Positions 36,200 through 48,642 of a stretch of DNA of 64,000 nucleotides are shown in pieces. This stretch comes from Calycina herbarum (Eukaryota; Ascomycota; Leotiomycetes; Helotiales; Pezizellaceae). The position numbers and the translations under genes are program-made. Below the pieces are notes generated by a model. The model did not search any database and had not been told where the DNA came from. It saw nothing but the letters and a program-made list of their open reading frames with translations. The stretch is taken from positions 22,647-86,646 of the forward strand of contig LLEY01000219.1 in the NCBI GenBank assembly GCA_001414485.1, given 5' to 3'. How positions within the stretch are numbered: position 1 is the first letter of the stretch; each line of letters begins with the position of its first letter.

Positions 36200-37179
36200 T
36201 ACAAAACAACACCTTTTTTCGTAGATCGAATTTTTTGTTCTAAATCACTCGCTCTCACCTACTCGCACTTAATAAGCCGATTTCCTTCTATGGAGACCTC
36301 CCTTAGGAGGCCTCCGGCCTCACCTACGCCTCTAAGAAGAGACCTAGGAAAAGGGGGAGGGCGCCCGATCCCCCCCCTTTCGAATATACAATAGCACTTT
36401 GTCTTAGCAACTTCTAAAGCTCTTAAGCGTAGTACTATAGGCTAAACCTTCTTCAGAGGAACTGCAGAAGCTGTAGATCACCACCTAAGCACTGCTCTTA
36501 ACAAAGCCCCTCCTAACCTTCTTCTCTACCTCCGAGCCTTTTGTACTTAAGTTACCGATATTAGCCTACTATTCCACCAAGCATACACCTTAGGGACACC
36601 CCCCCTACTACCCTTGATCTTAGAAACCTCCTCTATTATATATAGAGGGGGCCCTACGCTATCTACGACTCCTCCCCCTACTCTAAGCTCGGCTGAAAAA
36701 TTTTTATACGTATAGACTATAAAAGGTGCCTTAGTGCCTGAAAGCATACTAGTAATAATACTCTACTCTCTCTCTCTCTCTACTAGTACTTCAAAGCTAT
36801 AGAAGGATAAGAATAAGAGTTCTTTAGCTAAACTAGACCTTAGAGTCTTTATCCGACTACTCTCTGATTCCCTGGAAAGGAAACATTCTACTCTAGCTAT
36901 CTTTCTTACCCTCTATAATCTAAAGATAGACTATAAAGAGCTTATATAAGAGGTCCTCTTGGTTAGCTCTGGTTTTACTATTATACTAAAGAACGAGGCT
37001 GCCTTAGAAGCCCTGTTATTAACAAAGAAGGTATTTATATAGACGCTATTCTCTATAGCTAAGATTAAGACCTTATAAAACTAGGTAGTATACCGCTTGT
37101 TAGAGATACTTTAAAGTATCGAAGCTATTAAGATTAACGAAAAAGGAGCAATTATATCGACCCTCGTCTCTACTACTTC

Positions 37180-37900
37180 TAAAGTAGTAGCTATAGTAAT
37201 TAAGGAACGAATTAGAATAGCCCCTATAAAGGTTAATATAATAAGGATCTTACTACTGGATAAGCTGTTCTATACCTCTTAGACTATCTTCTTTAAAGAG
37301 GAAGAAGCCTAAGACAGCTACGCTATCCTAGACATAACATCTCTTCTCGGTAGAAGAGTCTTCTTTAAACCTCTTCCTAAGGTTTTTATAATTATATAGT
37401 ACTCTAAGTACTAGAGGTAGTATAACTAAAGGAACTGTAGGAAGAACTAACAGTGCTGTCTATATAGTACTACTTAATACTCTAAAGACTTTTACCTTAT
37501 ATATTTAAAATATATATAGTATAAGCTAAAGTGCCTATATTATAGTAGACCTTACGCCTTAGACGACCTAGGGTGCTAGCTTAGACTAAGGAACCTAGAG
37601 ACACGCCTCTTAACCGAGAATAAGAGAACTATTTAGCAAGTATATAATAAAATACAGATAAGAAGAGAGGAAGACTCCTCTTATAGTAGCCGAGACACAG
37701 AAGCTCTAGCTACCTTATAAGCTAGAGTAGACAGCTCTTCTAACTCGACTACCTCGCCTACTTCGCCTGCCTTACCTACCTCGCCTACCTTACCTTCCTC
37801 GCCTCTCTCGCCCCTCCCGCCTACCTCGCCTACCTCGTCTACCTCACCTATCTTACTATCCTAAGAAGATGATTTTAATACCTCTATAGATACTCCTATA
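37180..37900 (+). pseudogene. LINE copy 2 ORF1 (zinc knuckles, proline-rich tail)
   Basis: The counterpart of 1380-2240. A Cys/His cluster lies at about 37405-37600 (CTYC-type codons degraded to TAC/TAT), followed by repeated ctcgcctac words that encode a Ser/Pro/Thr-rich repeat at 37740-37860. No intact frame. Confidence 0.65.
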
Positions 37901-37959
37901 AAAGAGGCTTCCGACAACCTCTCTATTCAAAGAACCTAAGGAAATACTATTATAGTTTC

Positions 37960-40900
37960 TCTATAAGTAGATAAGGGCTTACTAAAAACCACTGCTTCCA
38001 AGTTCTACAGATTAACGTTTATAAGTCTAGCAAGTACTAGGAGCTGGTTCTTCAACTAGCTTACTCTAGACGAGTTAACATAGTCCTTATCTAGGAACCG
38101 TATATATATTAGAGAGAGATTAGTCGTTAGATTATAAGACACTACCTAAATTACACCTACTTTATACCTATATATAACTAGAACAATAACCCCCCTAGAG
38201 TACTTATATTTATATAAAAAGAAGCGGGGATTCTCTTAAGTTAACAAACACTGATTATACCCTCGCTTAAATACCGAGACCTTGTTTATATCGAGATCAC
38301 GCTCTTCTAAGGCCTTCTATTATATATCCTCAACGTATATAACGCCTCCCTAGGCGCTAAGAGCGCTAGAGAGGCTATTAACCTCGTCCTTCACTTATAA
38401 TATATTACTATAACGAATACCCTTATAGCTAGCAACTTAAACCTAAAGAGCTAGCTCTAGTAACCGGATTTCCTTAGGTAGGAAAGTATATAAGCCCCCT
38501 CGCTTGTTAACTAGACAGAGGACAGAGGGCTACAACTCTCTACCCCTTCTAGAACGCAAACGTATAACCTTAGCAACACCCTCGACCTTGCCTTTTACTT
38601 CAGCAACCTCTACTAAAGAGAGGCGTCTACTAAGATAGACCTTACCTTTAAGTATAGCTCTAACCACCTCCTACTTCTTACCTAGCTTCTATATATAAGA
38701 AACCTAACAGAGAAGGATCCGCCTCTGAAACTTAGTACTCTTAACGTTAAAACCTTCGAGACTACCCTCTAAAGTAAGCTCGAAACACAATAGCTATACG
38801 AACTTACGTAATAACTAAACACGGAATCGCTAGAGGCCCTAGTAGGATTTATTACTAAGAGCGTATATAGCACGTATCTCTATAGTACTAAGCAAGGTCT
38901 CGGACATAGATTCGGACACCCCTAGTAGAACAAGGAATACTAGACAGCGGCTACCGAGGCAAGGCAGGCACAAAGGCTTAACGCGAGCCCTCGAGCCTTA
39001 AAGTCTCTTCGTAGAAGTCTAAGGCAGGAAATCTAGAAGGTAAAGAAAGAACACTTCTATAACCTAATCGATAAAGCTACGAAGAGCAAAGACGTCTTTA
39101 AGATTTGTAAGTAGCACTAGAGCACTGGAATATACAAGTCTCCTCTCTTAAGAGACTCGGTAGGTCAGCTAGGCTTTACTACTTAGGAGAAGCAGAAGAT
39201 CCTCGTATAGGAGCTGCTTATAAACAAGGCCGAAGTCAGGGATATACTATTTAACACACTAACCACTTCTACTTAGGCCCTCTCATAGGCAGACCTTACT
39301 TTACATAAGGTCGAGGAATCGATCCTCGGCAAAGCTTTAACCGTACTAGGAGAAGACGAGCTAGTAACAGGGGTCCTCAAAGTAGCCTAGCTACAGATCT
39401 CGAACCTTATCTTCCTACTATTCAGAGGCTATATAGAGACAGGCTTCTACCCGAAGATCTTCCGATCCACTGTCGTCGCTATTATCCTAAAACCTAATAA
39501 GAAAGACAAGTCCTCCTCTTAAGTATACCGGCTAATTACTCTGCTCTCGGTCCTTAGAAAAGGGCTTAAAAGGCTCCTCGCTAAGCGAGTCTCTTAGATA
39601 GCTATTAAGTACTCTATTCTAGGGCAGAACCAGTTCAAGGCTCTTCCGCTAAGAGCCGCCACAGACCTTACTACCTATCTTACCTTCGATATTAAGTCAG
39701 CTCTTACGAATAAGTAAGAAGCCTCTCTTCTTATACTCGATATTAAGGACGCCTTTAACGTAGTACTCCCTAGCCGTCTAATTAAAAAGTTAAGAGAGCA
39801 AGGATAGCCGTATTACTTCGTAGAATAGGTCTCCTCTTTCTTAACTAATAGATTAGTAAAAGTAAAGCTTAATAGAGAAGTAGGCGACGCTACCCCGCTT
39901 TAGTATAGCCTTCTATAAGGCTCGCCTATCTCACCGATCCTCTTTATACTCTATATCCAGCCCCTCTTTAGATTATAAGTTAGTTCTCTCCTAGTAGTAC
40001 AGAGATTCGGCTACGCCGACGATATTAGATTACTTACTTTTAGGCTTTTAAAGACAGGGAATGTTAAGGACCTGGCAAAGCAGGTAGCAAGCGTACTTAA
40101 GTAGAGTATAAACGAGAGTATTACCTTTAACACTAAAAAATCAGAACTTATCTACTTCTCTTATAAAAGGAAACAAAGAGGGAGAGGCATCTACCCCCCC
40201 CCCCCCCCCCCCCCCCCTCTGCTATTCTAGTTGAAGGAAAGACAATAGAGTCTATATAAGAACTCCGGTAGCTTAGTATCTTCTTCGACCCCCGCCTTAC
40301 CTTTTATAGTTACGTTAAAAGAATAGCTAGTAAGGCTACACTTATAGCTAATACTCTTAAAGGAATAATAAATATAGTAAGAGGATCCCTCTTATATCTA
40401 CTAAAATAAGCAGTTACTACTTATATCCTCTTAATCGTCTATTTTAAACACGAGACCTAGTACCCTAGTCGTATAAAAACAGGCTAAGCAGGTACTATAA
40501 ATAACCGGATCAGCCGCTACCTAACTCTCCTAGATAGAGTAGTTATAAAGTATGCTAGGATCATCCTCCCGGTCTATAAAACCACTCCTACCTCGGTACT
40601 CCTTATGGAATCTAGCCTCCTAGCTGCTAAAATTACTCTTATAGCAAAAAGCGGAGCTTTTAAAACTAGAACTCGACGACTCAACTTAGTACACCCGCTT
40701 AAGCGATGTATAAATAACCCTTGCTTAAAGGCTAGGCTTATTTACCGCTCTTCTAAACCTCTCCCCCCTTTAGAAGAAGTCGATCTAATTCAAGACCCTC
40801 TATAGAGTAGAGGGTTCAACTACTAAGCCCGCCTTCTCAAGGTAGCCGGCCTAAGCCTTAGCAGTAATAAAGACTCTTACAAAGCCGAATTCCTTGAATT

Positions 40901-41790
40901 CCTCGCCTCTATTCCGTCTACAGACCTAGTTATATTTACCGACGGCTCTCGCTTAGATAATAAAAACACAGGAGGAGGTGTATACTTTATAAGAGAAGGG
41001 GTTATTTTAAATACAAAGCTCTTCCCTTTTAGCAAAACCTTAGAAATATATAATATAGAAGCGAGAGCCGCCTTATACAGTCTTAAGCTTGCCCTCCTAT
41101 CCCCTTTTTAGTCCTTAGCTATAAAGTACTAGATTTGCCTTAATAACCTCGAGGCTATACTACAGCTAACCTACTAATCCTACAACACCTTATAAGAAAC
41201 CTTTAATAAGGTATTCGATTTTACTTAGCTATACCTAGGGAAGATCTAGACACGGTAGTGCTCTAGTTATATAGGAATTCGAGGGAATGAAATTGCTAAC
41301 AAAGCTACGAGGAAAGCGGCTCGAACACCTCTCTCTAGCCCTTCTTTACTCTATACTGCTATACTTAAGAGAGAAGTTAAAGAGACAGGGGTTAAGCTCG
41401 CGAACAAGCTTTAGTAGACAACACTCCTAGATATCTATAAGAGGCTAGGTCTTACTTCCTAGCTCTTAAAACCTAGAACTCTCTAGCTACTAAGAGAGGT
41501 CCTAGCTCGGCTTATTACAGCTCGTACTAGTTACAGAGACTTTATAGTATACCACCTTCGATTCCACTACCTTAATACGTTACTAGAATCCAGGAATTAC
41601 AAATACAAAAAGGCTAAAGTATAATTCTACCTACTCTTCTATAGGCTTATAAAGAACAAAGAGCTAAGGCTATTAGCTAAGGCAGAGGGAAATCCTCAAC
41701 TCCTGTTTAGACCTGGTTATAAGGAGCTTTTTAACAAGGTCTATTCTAAGACTAAGTTCTTTATAAAGATCTATTCCTCGAGATAGTTAA
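37960..41790 (+). pseudogene. LINE copy 2 ORF2: endonuclease, RT, RNase H
   Basis: Domains as in copy 1: endonuclease from about 37990, reverse transcriptase with FGYADD at 40006-40023, and RNase H around 40930-41080 (FTDGS motif at 40935-40950, then an EARAAL block near 41060). The frame is broken by many RIP stops and by the C24 tract at 40194-40217, which replaces a short proline-coding stretch of copy 1. Confidence 0.85.
40194..40217 (+). repeat. Homopolymer of 24 C inside LINE copy 2
   Basis: Copy 1 has cctcctccttctatta at this place. A C24 run is rare in a genome and is hard to sequence, so its length is uncertain. Confidence 0.9.
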
Positions 41791-42053
41791 AACTCTCTTT
41801 TCCTTTCTTTTTCTACATTTTTATATATATCTCCTTTATCTTTCCCTAATTCTATAAACTAATTAAGGATAAGGGCTGTTCCGAAAGTAGAGCTTCTCTT
41901 TAAACTATCTCTTGTAAATTAGCTCACTCGTTTACACCCCCTGTAGCCTAGGGCACCCCCCTAGCGTCATTTGCCCTCTTTTAGGACTTTTTAGGACCTA
42001 GACCACGCGATCTAGACTCCGCCTGACGTTAAATAGAAATAAATAAATAAATA

Positions 42054-42067
42054 AATATCACTCTTCA
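42054..42067. repeat. Target site duplication, right, LINE copy 2
   Basis: An exact copy of 36186-36199. The host frame resumes after it. Confidence 0.88.
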
Positions 42068-42720
42068 CATCCTTAAAAACCCAACACTCGCACCAAATTC
42101 TCAATTCCATAAGCATTCGCCGGTCTCCCACTATCAAAATCTACTCCATCAACATAGCCTTCGCCAACTTCTTGGTACCCCTAATTTCTTCATACGCACC
42201 AAACACACCAACTCAGCCGCTTGACCAATATTCGTAGTTCCAGCCAACCCCGCGTATAGCCCCGCGGTCCATGTGGTTGGAGTCAAAAACTCGTATGAAT
42301 AATAAGAGATGAACCTATCACTCTTTTGTGACCCTCGCAAGGCAATGGTGGTGGAATATGGAGGGGGTCATGAGATTTGCAGATACCGGTACGAAGCTCT
42401 GGTGGTAAATATATGGTAGCTGGTGTAATTTCTTGGACGATTAGACTGAAACATCCATTGATACCAGAGTATGTAGAGCTTACCTTATTTCCTGTGTTTG
42501 AATAAAATATATACGAGGTCCTGTGGATGCGGCTCTCAATTCTTCAAAATGCTCGTACCCCCTCACCCCCGTTCCCGCCAATGCTTACGTCTTGTAAGCC
42601 ATTAATAGAGTTAGGGATGTCGAATCCTGGATTGGTGACGACGGAGGGTGAGTGAGATATTTGCTAAGGGCATATTGTGGAGTGTATGGGATGATGTGCC
42701 GGAAAGAAGGAGGTGTTGTT
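42068..42720 (-). pseudogene. Unrecognised gene, upstream part
   Basis: Reverse strand. Near 42180-42340 the frame reads SYEFLTPTTWTAGLYAGLAG then TNIGQAAELVCLVRMKKLG. A one-base shift in the C4 run at 42178-42181 is needed to pass to YQEVGEGYVDGVDFDSGRP and on through NAYGIENLVRVLGF into the last part at 36093-36199. Further upstream, at about 42560-42660, a possible exon reads HPPSVVTNPGFDIPNSINGL. A GTAAGC donor near 42485 suggests an intron. I cannot assign a family or the start. LINE insertion and the frameshift make it a pseudogene. Confidence 0.5.
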
Positions 42721-42875
42721 GACTTTGGCTCATCGCGGCCCATCAATTGCTCGCCAAAAGCGTGAGTGGCGTAACCTTAACTTTCAGCCAGATGCTGTGG
42801 AGTTGTGGGGTTGGGAGTTTTCATCTCAACACCTCAAGCTCACGCGCAACACCACAGCACCACCACAAAGGATTG

Positions 42876-43032
42876 TGTCAGAAATCAGGTGATTTGGGGG
42901 CCAAATCTTGGTGCTTAATAAGCCCTTGGAACATATTTAGACTGTTTGTCAGTATAGACAACTTAGACTCGTAATCATCGAATCTATTAATACACAGATC
43001 AAAACTATTACTTTCATCCCCTATTCTTGATA
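42876..43032 (+). repeat. Copia B 5' LTR
   Basis: 157 bp. The first 80 or so bases equal the 3' LTR. The remaining part differs by about seven transitions, all of RIP type, beginning at agtatagac (tg to ta). Confidence 0.95.
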
Positions 43033-43049
43033 GGTTATAAGCTCGGATC

Positions 43050-44270
43050 ATCTATAATTGATACTATTAATCCTATATCCTTATTTATCTAAAATCCGAC
43101 GATTTAGACTACTTTCCGAATAAATCTACTAGAATTACTAATTCCATTAAAATAGTATTAACTTCAGCTACTCTATCCTTATCCTCTATTACAAATCCAC
43201 TTTGTATAGTATCTATTATATCTTTAAAGCTTATCGTTAAAACTCGGTATACTACTGTCCTTAGTATAAGCCTTATGGTTTTAAACTAGAACAACTATAC
43301 TCTTTAGGAGTTAATAATTAAAGGAGTACTTCACAGTATCCGTAGACTTACTATTATCGATAAAAGCGAAGATTATACTATATACGAAGTAGATTAAGTC
43401 CTCTACTAAGACTTTATCTCCTGGTATAACTGAATAGTAGTATACCTTACTAAGTTACTTAAAAGCGAGATCCTTGAAAAGCTTAAAGATAATAACCTTA
43501 AATAACTAGTTGAGATATAGAACTATTTAAAGAGATTCGATCTATCCTAAGATGTTACGTTTATTAATAGCGTAAATGAGGAACTTAGAGCTTTATACTA
43601 GGATTATAATACCGAACGATTTAATAACTTTTATTAACGACTTTGTTAATATTATATATTTCTTAAGAACTCTACTTCTTCGATAACCGACTAGAATATG
43701 ATAAATATTATATAAGTTGTTCTACTAAACATAGTTAATTAGCGGAATACTAAAAGAGATATTTAAGAAATTAGTATAGACGTTAATAAAGCTGTGGATA
43801 TCTATATCTAAACAGAATAAGACCTTAACTCTTAAGAATCCTGAATTCTACTTGAAACTTCTTTTAAATGAAATTCTATAGAATACAGCCGTTAGTGGGG
43901 TCTGCTAGCCGAACCTGCCACTGGACAAGCAACGTATGTAAATATATAAGGAAACAGTCGTAGAGGAAGTGATGGTACTAGAGGACGTGGACAAGGAAGG
44001 GGAAGAGGAAGAGGTCGTGGTAACCGTGGTAACTAAGGCAATCGGAGCCATCTGTACATAAGAGGACAAGCTTAAAAGGAAGATATCTACAATCACTGTC
44101 AGTGTAAGGGACACTAGAAGAGGGATTATAAGGACTTCTGCAAAATCCAACAACGCTGGACGGCGAATGAAATGAGTTTCGACTCGAAGCTAAATAGCAC
44201 TCTAGTAGCTAGTAAAGCGTATGAAATTGAAAACCCTTGAAACTATTGTTATTCTTTACCTAGTGAGAGT
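43050..44270 (+). pseudogene. Copia B gag
   Basis: Forward translation through stops gives a copia gag: helical regions at 43400-43800, then an Arg/Gly-rich stretch (RGRGQGRGRGRGRG-like) near 43975-44035. A CCHC knuckle at about 44085-44135 reads CQCKGHxKRDYKDF, the final Cys lost to TAT. No intact frame. Confidence 0.8.
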
Positions 44271-47200
44271 GCCTATTATAGAACTATTATATTATTAACC
44301 TTGTAACTTCCTTAAAGTACTTAGCTTCTGGACTTAGGAGTAAATCGTTACTTTAGTTATAATATCTAAGACTTCCCTTAGCTAAAGAGATAGTACGAGC
44401 CTAGGAAAGTAGGTGATGCTAGTAGTAAAACCTATGATATTATCGGTTACGGACCGATCTAAATCATAACTTTAAAGGGTGAACGTCTTTAGCTAAAAGA
44501 CGTCTGGTACGTCCTAGACTTTAGCTATAAACTCATTAGTATACCGATCCTTGTAAAAGAGAAACTGAAAGTCTACTTCGAGAAGGAGTACTCCTAAGTA
44601 CTTGAGAATAGTAGAGTAGTGCTTACTTCGCCTTGTACGAATATACTCTATATAGTATAGAATACTAGTTAGATCTTTGTAACTTTTATAGAGATAAAGG
44701 AAGAAAGCATCTAAATCGACGATATAGAGGAGAGTCTATAGGAATTGATATATCGTCGATTCGGATATATAAGCTATAAATCCTTTGAAGTACTAAAGAA
44801 CTATTTAAGGAATTAGATAGCGCTTCCTACTACTAAAACACCTTATCGCTTAGGCGATCACGCTTACGAAGTATACCTAGCTAGTAAGCTTAAAGCTAAA
44901 TACTAAAAAACTACTAAATCAAGAATAGTAAGAAGAGGATTTAGGCTATACGTTGATATCTCAAAAGAACTTCTATACTCGATCCGTAGATATAAGTACT
45001 TCTTGTTTATTATAGACGATACTACTTATAACTCGTAGATATGCCTTATAAAGTCAAAGGCTTAGGAAGACATATAGCTTATACTTAAGAAGATTATAGC
45101 ACTAGTAGAGACTGAGATAGGATAGAAGTGTGTATACTTTTACTATAACTCTAGTCGTAGTAAGTTCGACACGATAGTAAAGTAGATGTTTAAAGAGAAA
45201 GGGTGTTAGATTAAACCCTTACTACTATACGACTATTATCTAAATAGCATAATTAAGCATAAGATAGCTAAGATAAATAACCTAATAAGATCTATAATTT
45301 ATTAGAGCAAATTACACTTTAGTATATAGTGTTTTATAGCCGAATATACATATTAGCTACTTAATAGACTACTAACCTTAACACTTCCTTTTACTTCCTT
45401 TAAGAGTTCTAGGAACTCGTTAGTTATAAAAGAGAGTTTGAAAGATAACTCGTCTAGCGAGAGTTTAGAAGATAACTCGTCTAGTAAGAGTTTAGAAGAC
45501 AACTCGTTATATGAGAGTTTGTAGAACTCGTCAGTTACAAAGGCTAAGACTCTATACAAAGCGTACACTAGTTATTAACCGGATGTCTCCAGAATACGAG
45601 TTTTTAGATATACTACGTAGCCCTAGAATCTAAAGGTAACTTACCTATAGAAGTATAATCTAAGGCATCTTAAGCACTAGATATACATAAGTATAAGTAG
45701 AAATAACATATATAAGTTATTTAACATACAAACATACAAGTATTGTAAATCGGTAGAGCTACGATTCGACGAGTATAACTTTCTAAAGTTAGTACTAAAA
45801 GAGAAAGTCTTAAAGACTTAAACTCTACTAACGCTCTAGAGAAGAGCCGTCTAAACGACCACTTCGCCTATGCTAAGGATGGTAGAAGTTTAAGAAGAAG
45901 TGGAAAGACCTATTCTTAGTAGTAACTTACCTAAAAGGTCTATTATAAGTCTAAAGGATTTAGTAATTACTAGTAATAATATACCTAAAAATACTACTGT
46001 AAGTTAAGAAGACTTAGTAACTGATAAGGATAACATACTAGAGCTACTCTCCTAAGTCTACTGATTAAGATATAGTAGAATTTATAAGCTAAAGTATGTC
46101 TTTAGAGACACGGCTACTATATTATAAGCTTTAGATCTTAATATATTTAAACCCTTAAATTCCGTTTTACTTGCTCCTTTTGAAGAGGTAATACTTAAGG
46201 AGGCTATAGACAAGGATCTTGAGAATTAGATGCCGTCGCTAAAGAAAGAGTTAACCTCTTTAAGTAAGAATAGAGCCTATATTATTATATAAGGTAATCT
46301 ATAAGAGAAGAGACTTCTTCTAACTAAATAGGTCTTAAAATATAAACTTAAAGTTAATAGTAAGATCGTACGTTATAAGTCTAAGCTAACTATAAGAGGC
46401 GATTACTAAGAATATAGAATCGACTATTTTAAGACGTTTGTTATAGTTTTACGATATAACACCTTGAGAGTTGTTCTTATAAAAGCTGCTGTTGAAGACC
46501 TGGAGATCGAGTAACTAGACGTCGATACTGCCTTTATCTACTCTAACCTTAAAGAAGATATATACTACTAATTCCTAGAATACTTCTATCTTGTTTATCT
46601 AGAAACTTAGACTTGGTAAGGATTCTTAAAGCTTAAGAAGCCCTTATACAGCTTGAAATAAGCGCTGTACGAATGGCTCTAGGAAGTTATTAAGAAGTTT
46701 ATAAAACTTAGCTTTAAGGCTTTAAAGAGTGATCTGAACCTCTTTATTAAAGATAACGTGTCTATCCTTCTCTTTGTTGACGATATACTAATTATAGAGG
46801 AGAAAGCAGATATTGTGTAAGTGAAATCCTAGATAATAAACAATACTAAATAGAGAGTAAATAAGGTAGAGGATTAAGATAGTAATACTAAGATGTTTAT
46901 AGGATTTGAGATTAAGAGAGATCGAGCGAATTAGTCGATTACTATATTATAAGGAGCTTATATATAGTAATTGCTTATAAGACTTTCTATGGACAAGTAT
47001 AATCCCGTTTCTACGCCTTTTATACCTGGAATAGTACTTAAACTACGACTTAAAGACGAGGAAGTTATATACAAAGAATTAAAGTTATACTAGCAAATTA
47101 TTAGAAGTGTAATATATCTCTTAAACAGTATAAGGTTCGATATTGCGTATGCTATAGGCCAGCTTGTAAGGCATATAGTAAACTCGATAAAAGAACATCT

Positions 47201-47760
47201 CTAACATATAAAACACCTTATATAGTATCTTAAAGGATCGATTAACGATGGTATTATATACGGAGGACAAGGAAGACAAATGACAACTTAAGGCTTTGAC
47301 GTATATACTTGAGGAGTTTACGGTCTAAGCAACTTTGTACTTTATAGTAATACTACCTAGGCTACTGAAGACGATCGTAAGTCGTTTGGTAGCTAGGCGG
47401 TAACTCGATATAGAGGAACAGTCTCTTAGGCTGCTCAAAGGCAAAAGTATATAGCTTTAAGCACCATAGATTCAGAGATATCAGCTGTAAGTAAAGGAGT
47501 AAGAGAAGCGGCATAGCTTGAGAAGCTATAGGAGGATCTAAGGGAGACATTTAAAATACCCTTACTTTACTATAATAATGAAGCTGCTATATAACTTTGT
47601 AAAGACACTAAGTTCTATCAAAGATCTAAGTATATTAAGACCAAACACCTATATGTATAAAACAACATAGTATAAAGGAATCGCCTCAAAGTCCTTAAAA
47701 TATTAGGAAAGGACCAACCTACTAATATCCTTACCAAATAACTTGTAAAGGATACGTTTA
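44270..47760 (+). pseudogene. Copia B pol: protease, integrase, RT, RNase H
   Basis: Forward strand through RIP stops. Integrase core around 44920-45370 (YKYFLFIIDDTT, later NSIIKHKIAKINNLIRSI). RT from about 46230: VDTAFIYSNLKEDI near 46530, LKxALYEW near 46655 and the catalytic LFVDDILIIEE at 46770-46802. RNase H from about 47380: QKYIALSTIDSEISAVSKG near 47445, ending KHLYV and GKDQPTNILTK at about 47700-47740. This protein integrates and copies the element. Dead by stops. Confidence 0.88.
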
Positions 47761-47814
47761 ATACATATTATCGAACGTTTAGGATGAAAAAGAAGAATTA
47801 AGTACTCTTGTACC

Positions 47815-48026
47815 GTGGCATAAGTGTAAGACACTTCGTGGAGCTGCTGAACTTCCAAAGAGGAGACGTAGGCACTACAACTGTACTGGCAGTTGTTACG
47901 GGAGTTAAGGAGGCTCAAGGGATTAACTTTGCAAACTTGGCAAAAACAACAATTTGTGGAGGCTTGGCAAGTGGGAATAGCTTCATTTTGACAAGTGGGA
48001 TCAAGAGCTTATTACGCATGGGGGAG
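47815..48026 (+). other. Copia B 3' untranslated region, not RIPed
   Basis: Between the RNase H end and the 3' LTR. CpA and TpG are plentiful (gcaactttgc, ggcttggcaagtggg), in sharp contrast to the sequence just upstream. A short ORF into the LTR here is not considered a gene. Confidence 0.75.
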
Positions 48027-48183
48027 TGTCAGAAATCAGGTGATTTGGGGGCCAAATCTTGGTGCTTAATAAGCCCTTGGAACATATTTAGACTGTTTGT
48101 CAGTATGGACAACTTAGACTCGTAATCATCGAATCCATCAATACACAGATCAAAACCATCACTTTCATCCCCCATTCTTGACA
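48027..48183 (+). repeat. Copia B 3' LTR
   Basis: 157 bp, tgtcag to ttgaca, without RIP changes. It probably represents the ancestral LTR sequence. Confidence 0.95.
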
Positions 48184-48188
48184 GATTG

Positions 48189-48642
48189 GGATCCTCACAA
48201 GGCAATAGTAGGTCAACAAGCAAGGACTTTTACCCACGTTATCATCGCGCCTAATATTTCGACCAAGGCGAGCCCAACGATGGCTTGCAAAAAGTTTAGA
48301 ATAGATTGTTTATGTGAGAACGGATGGAAAATCCTCCATCTACAGTAGCATATTCCAGTCTTAGTATTTCTCTGTTTGTGTTGTAATTCTAGAAGTCTCA
48401 GGATAAATGAAGGAGATAGAAGTAGACACAGGTGCCAAGGCCCTGGTCTACGGCGTAGTCGCGTGTGGTACGTTCATCCTGTTCCCGAGGAGACCTCCCT
48501 CGTCGCGGCCAGCTCTCTCTCTCTCTTGTTATCAATCAACGCCATCAAACACTTGTCTGCTTGCATATTCCAGTCTCTCTTTCATTCAATTCTCCGGCTG
48601 GCCCAAGCCCTCACCAAGAACTTCTCAGTTGGGATCTTTACC
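48189..48642. other. Upstream region of the MFS pseudogene
   Basis: No gene is supported. It contains pyrimidine-rich DNA (tctctctctctctt at about 48512-48527) shortly before the MFS start, as in many fungal promoters and leaders. Confidence 0.5.

Larger units (their letters stand above)
36200..42053 (+). mobile_element. LINE copy 2, full length, RIPed
   Basis: The same family and orientation as copy 1, from ttttttcgtagatcgaattt (36214) to the aaataaataaat tail, with a 14-bp target duplication. It landed in non-RIPed genic DNA, yet the element itself is fully RIPed (almost no CpA/TpG). RIP therefore followed the insertion and stopped at its edges. The proline-rich tract after ORF1 (about 37740-37860) is longer than in copy 1. 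A run of 24 C (40194-40217) interrupts the RT downstream of the catalytic motif. Substitutions against copy 1 are mostly transitions. Confidence 0.92.
42876..48183 (+). mobile_element. Ty1/copia element B, complete, forward strand
   Basis: 5308 bp with 157-bp LTRs (42876-43032 and 48027-48183), beginning tgtcagaaatcagg and ending cttgata or cttgaca, and a 5-bp target duplication gattg (42871-42875 and 48184-48188). A G-rich tract (catgggggag) precedes the 3' LTR. Order is gag with CCHC knuckle, protease, integrase, RT, RNase H, the Ty1/copia order. RIP is saturated from about 42955 to about 47810 only; the outer 80 bp of the 5' LTR, the 3' untranslated region and the 3' LTR are unmutated. Confidence 0.95.
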
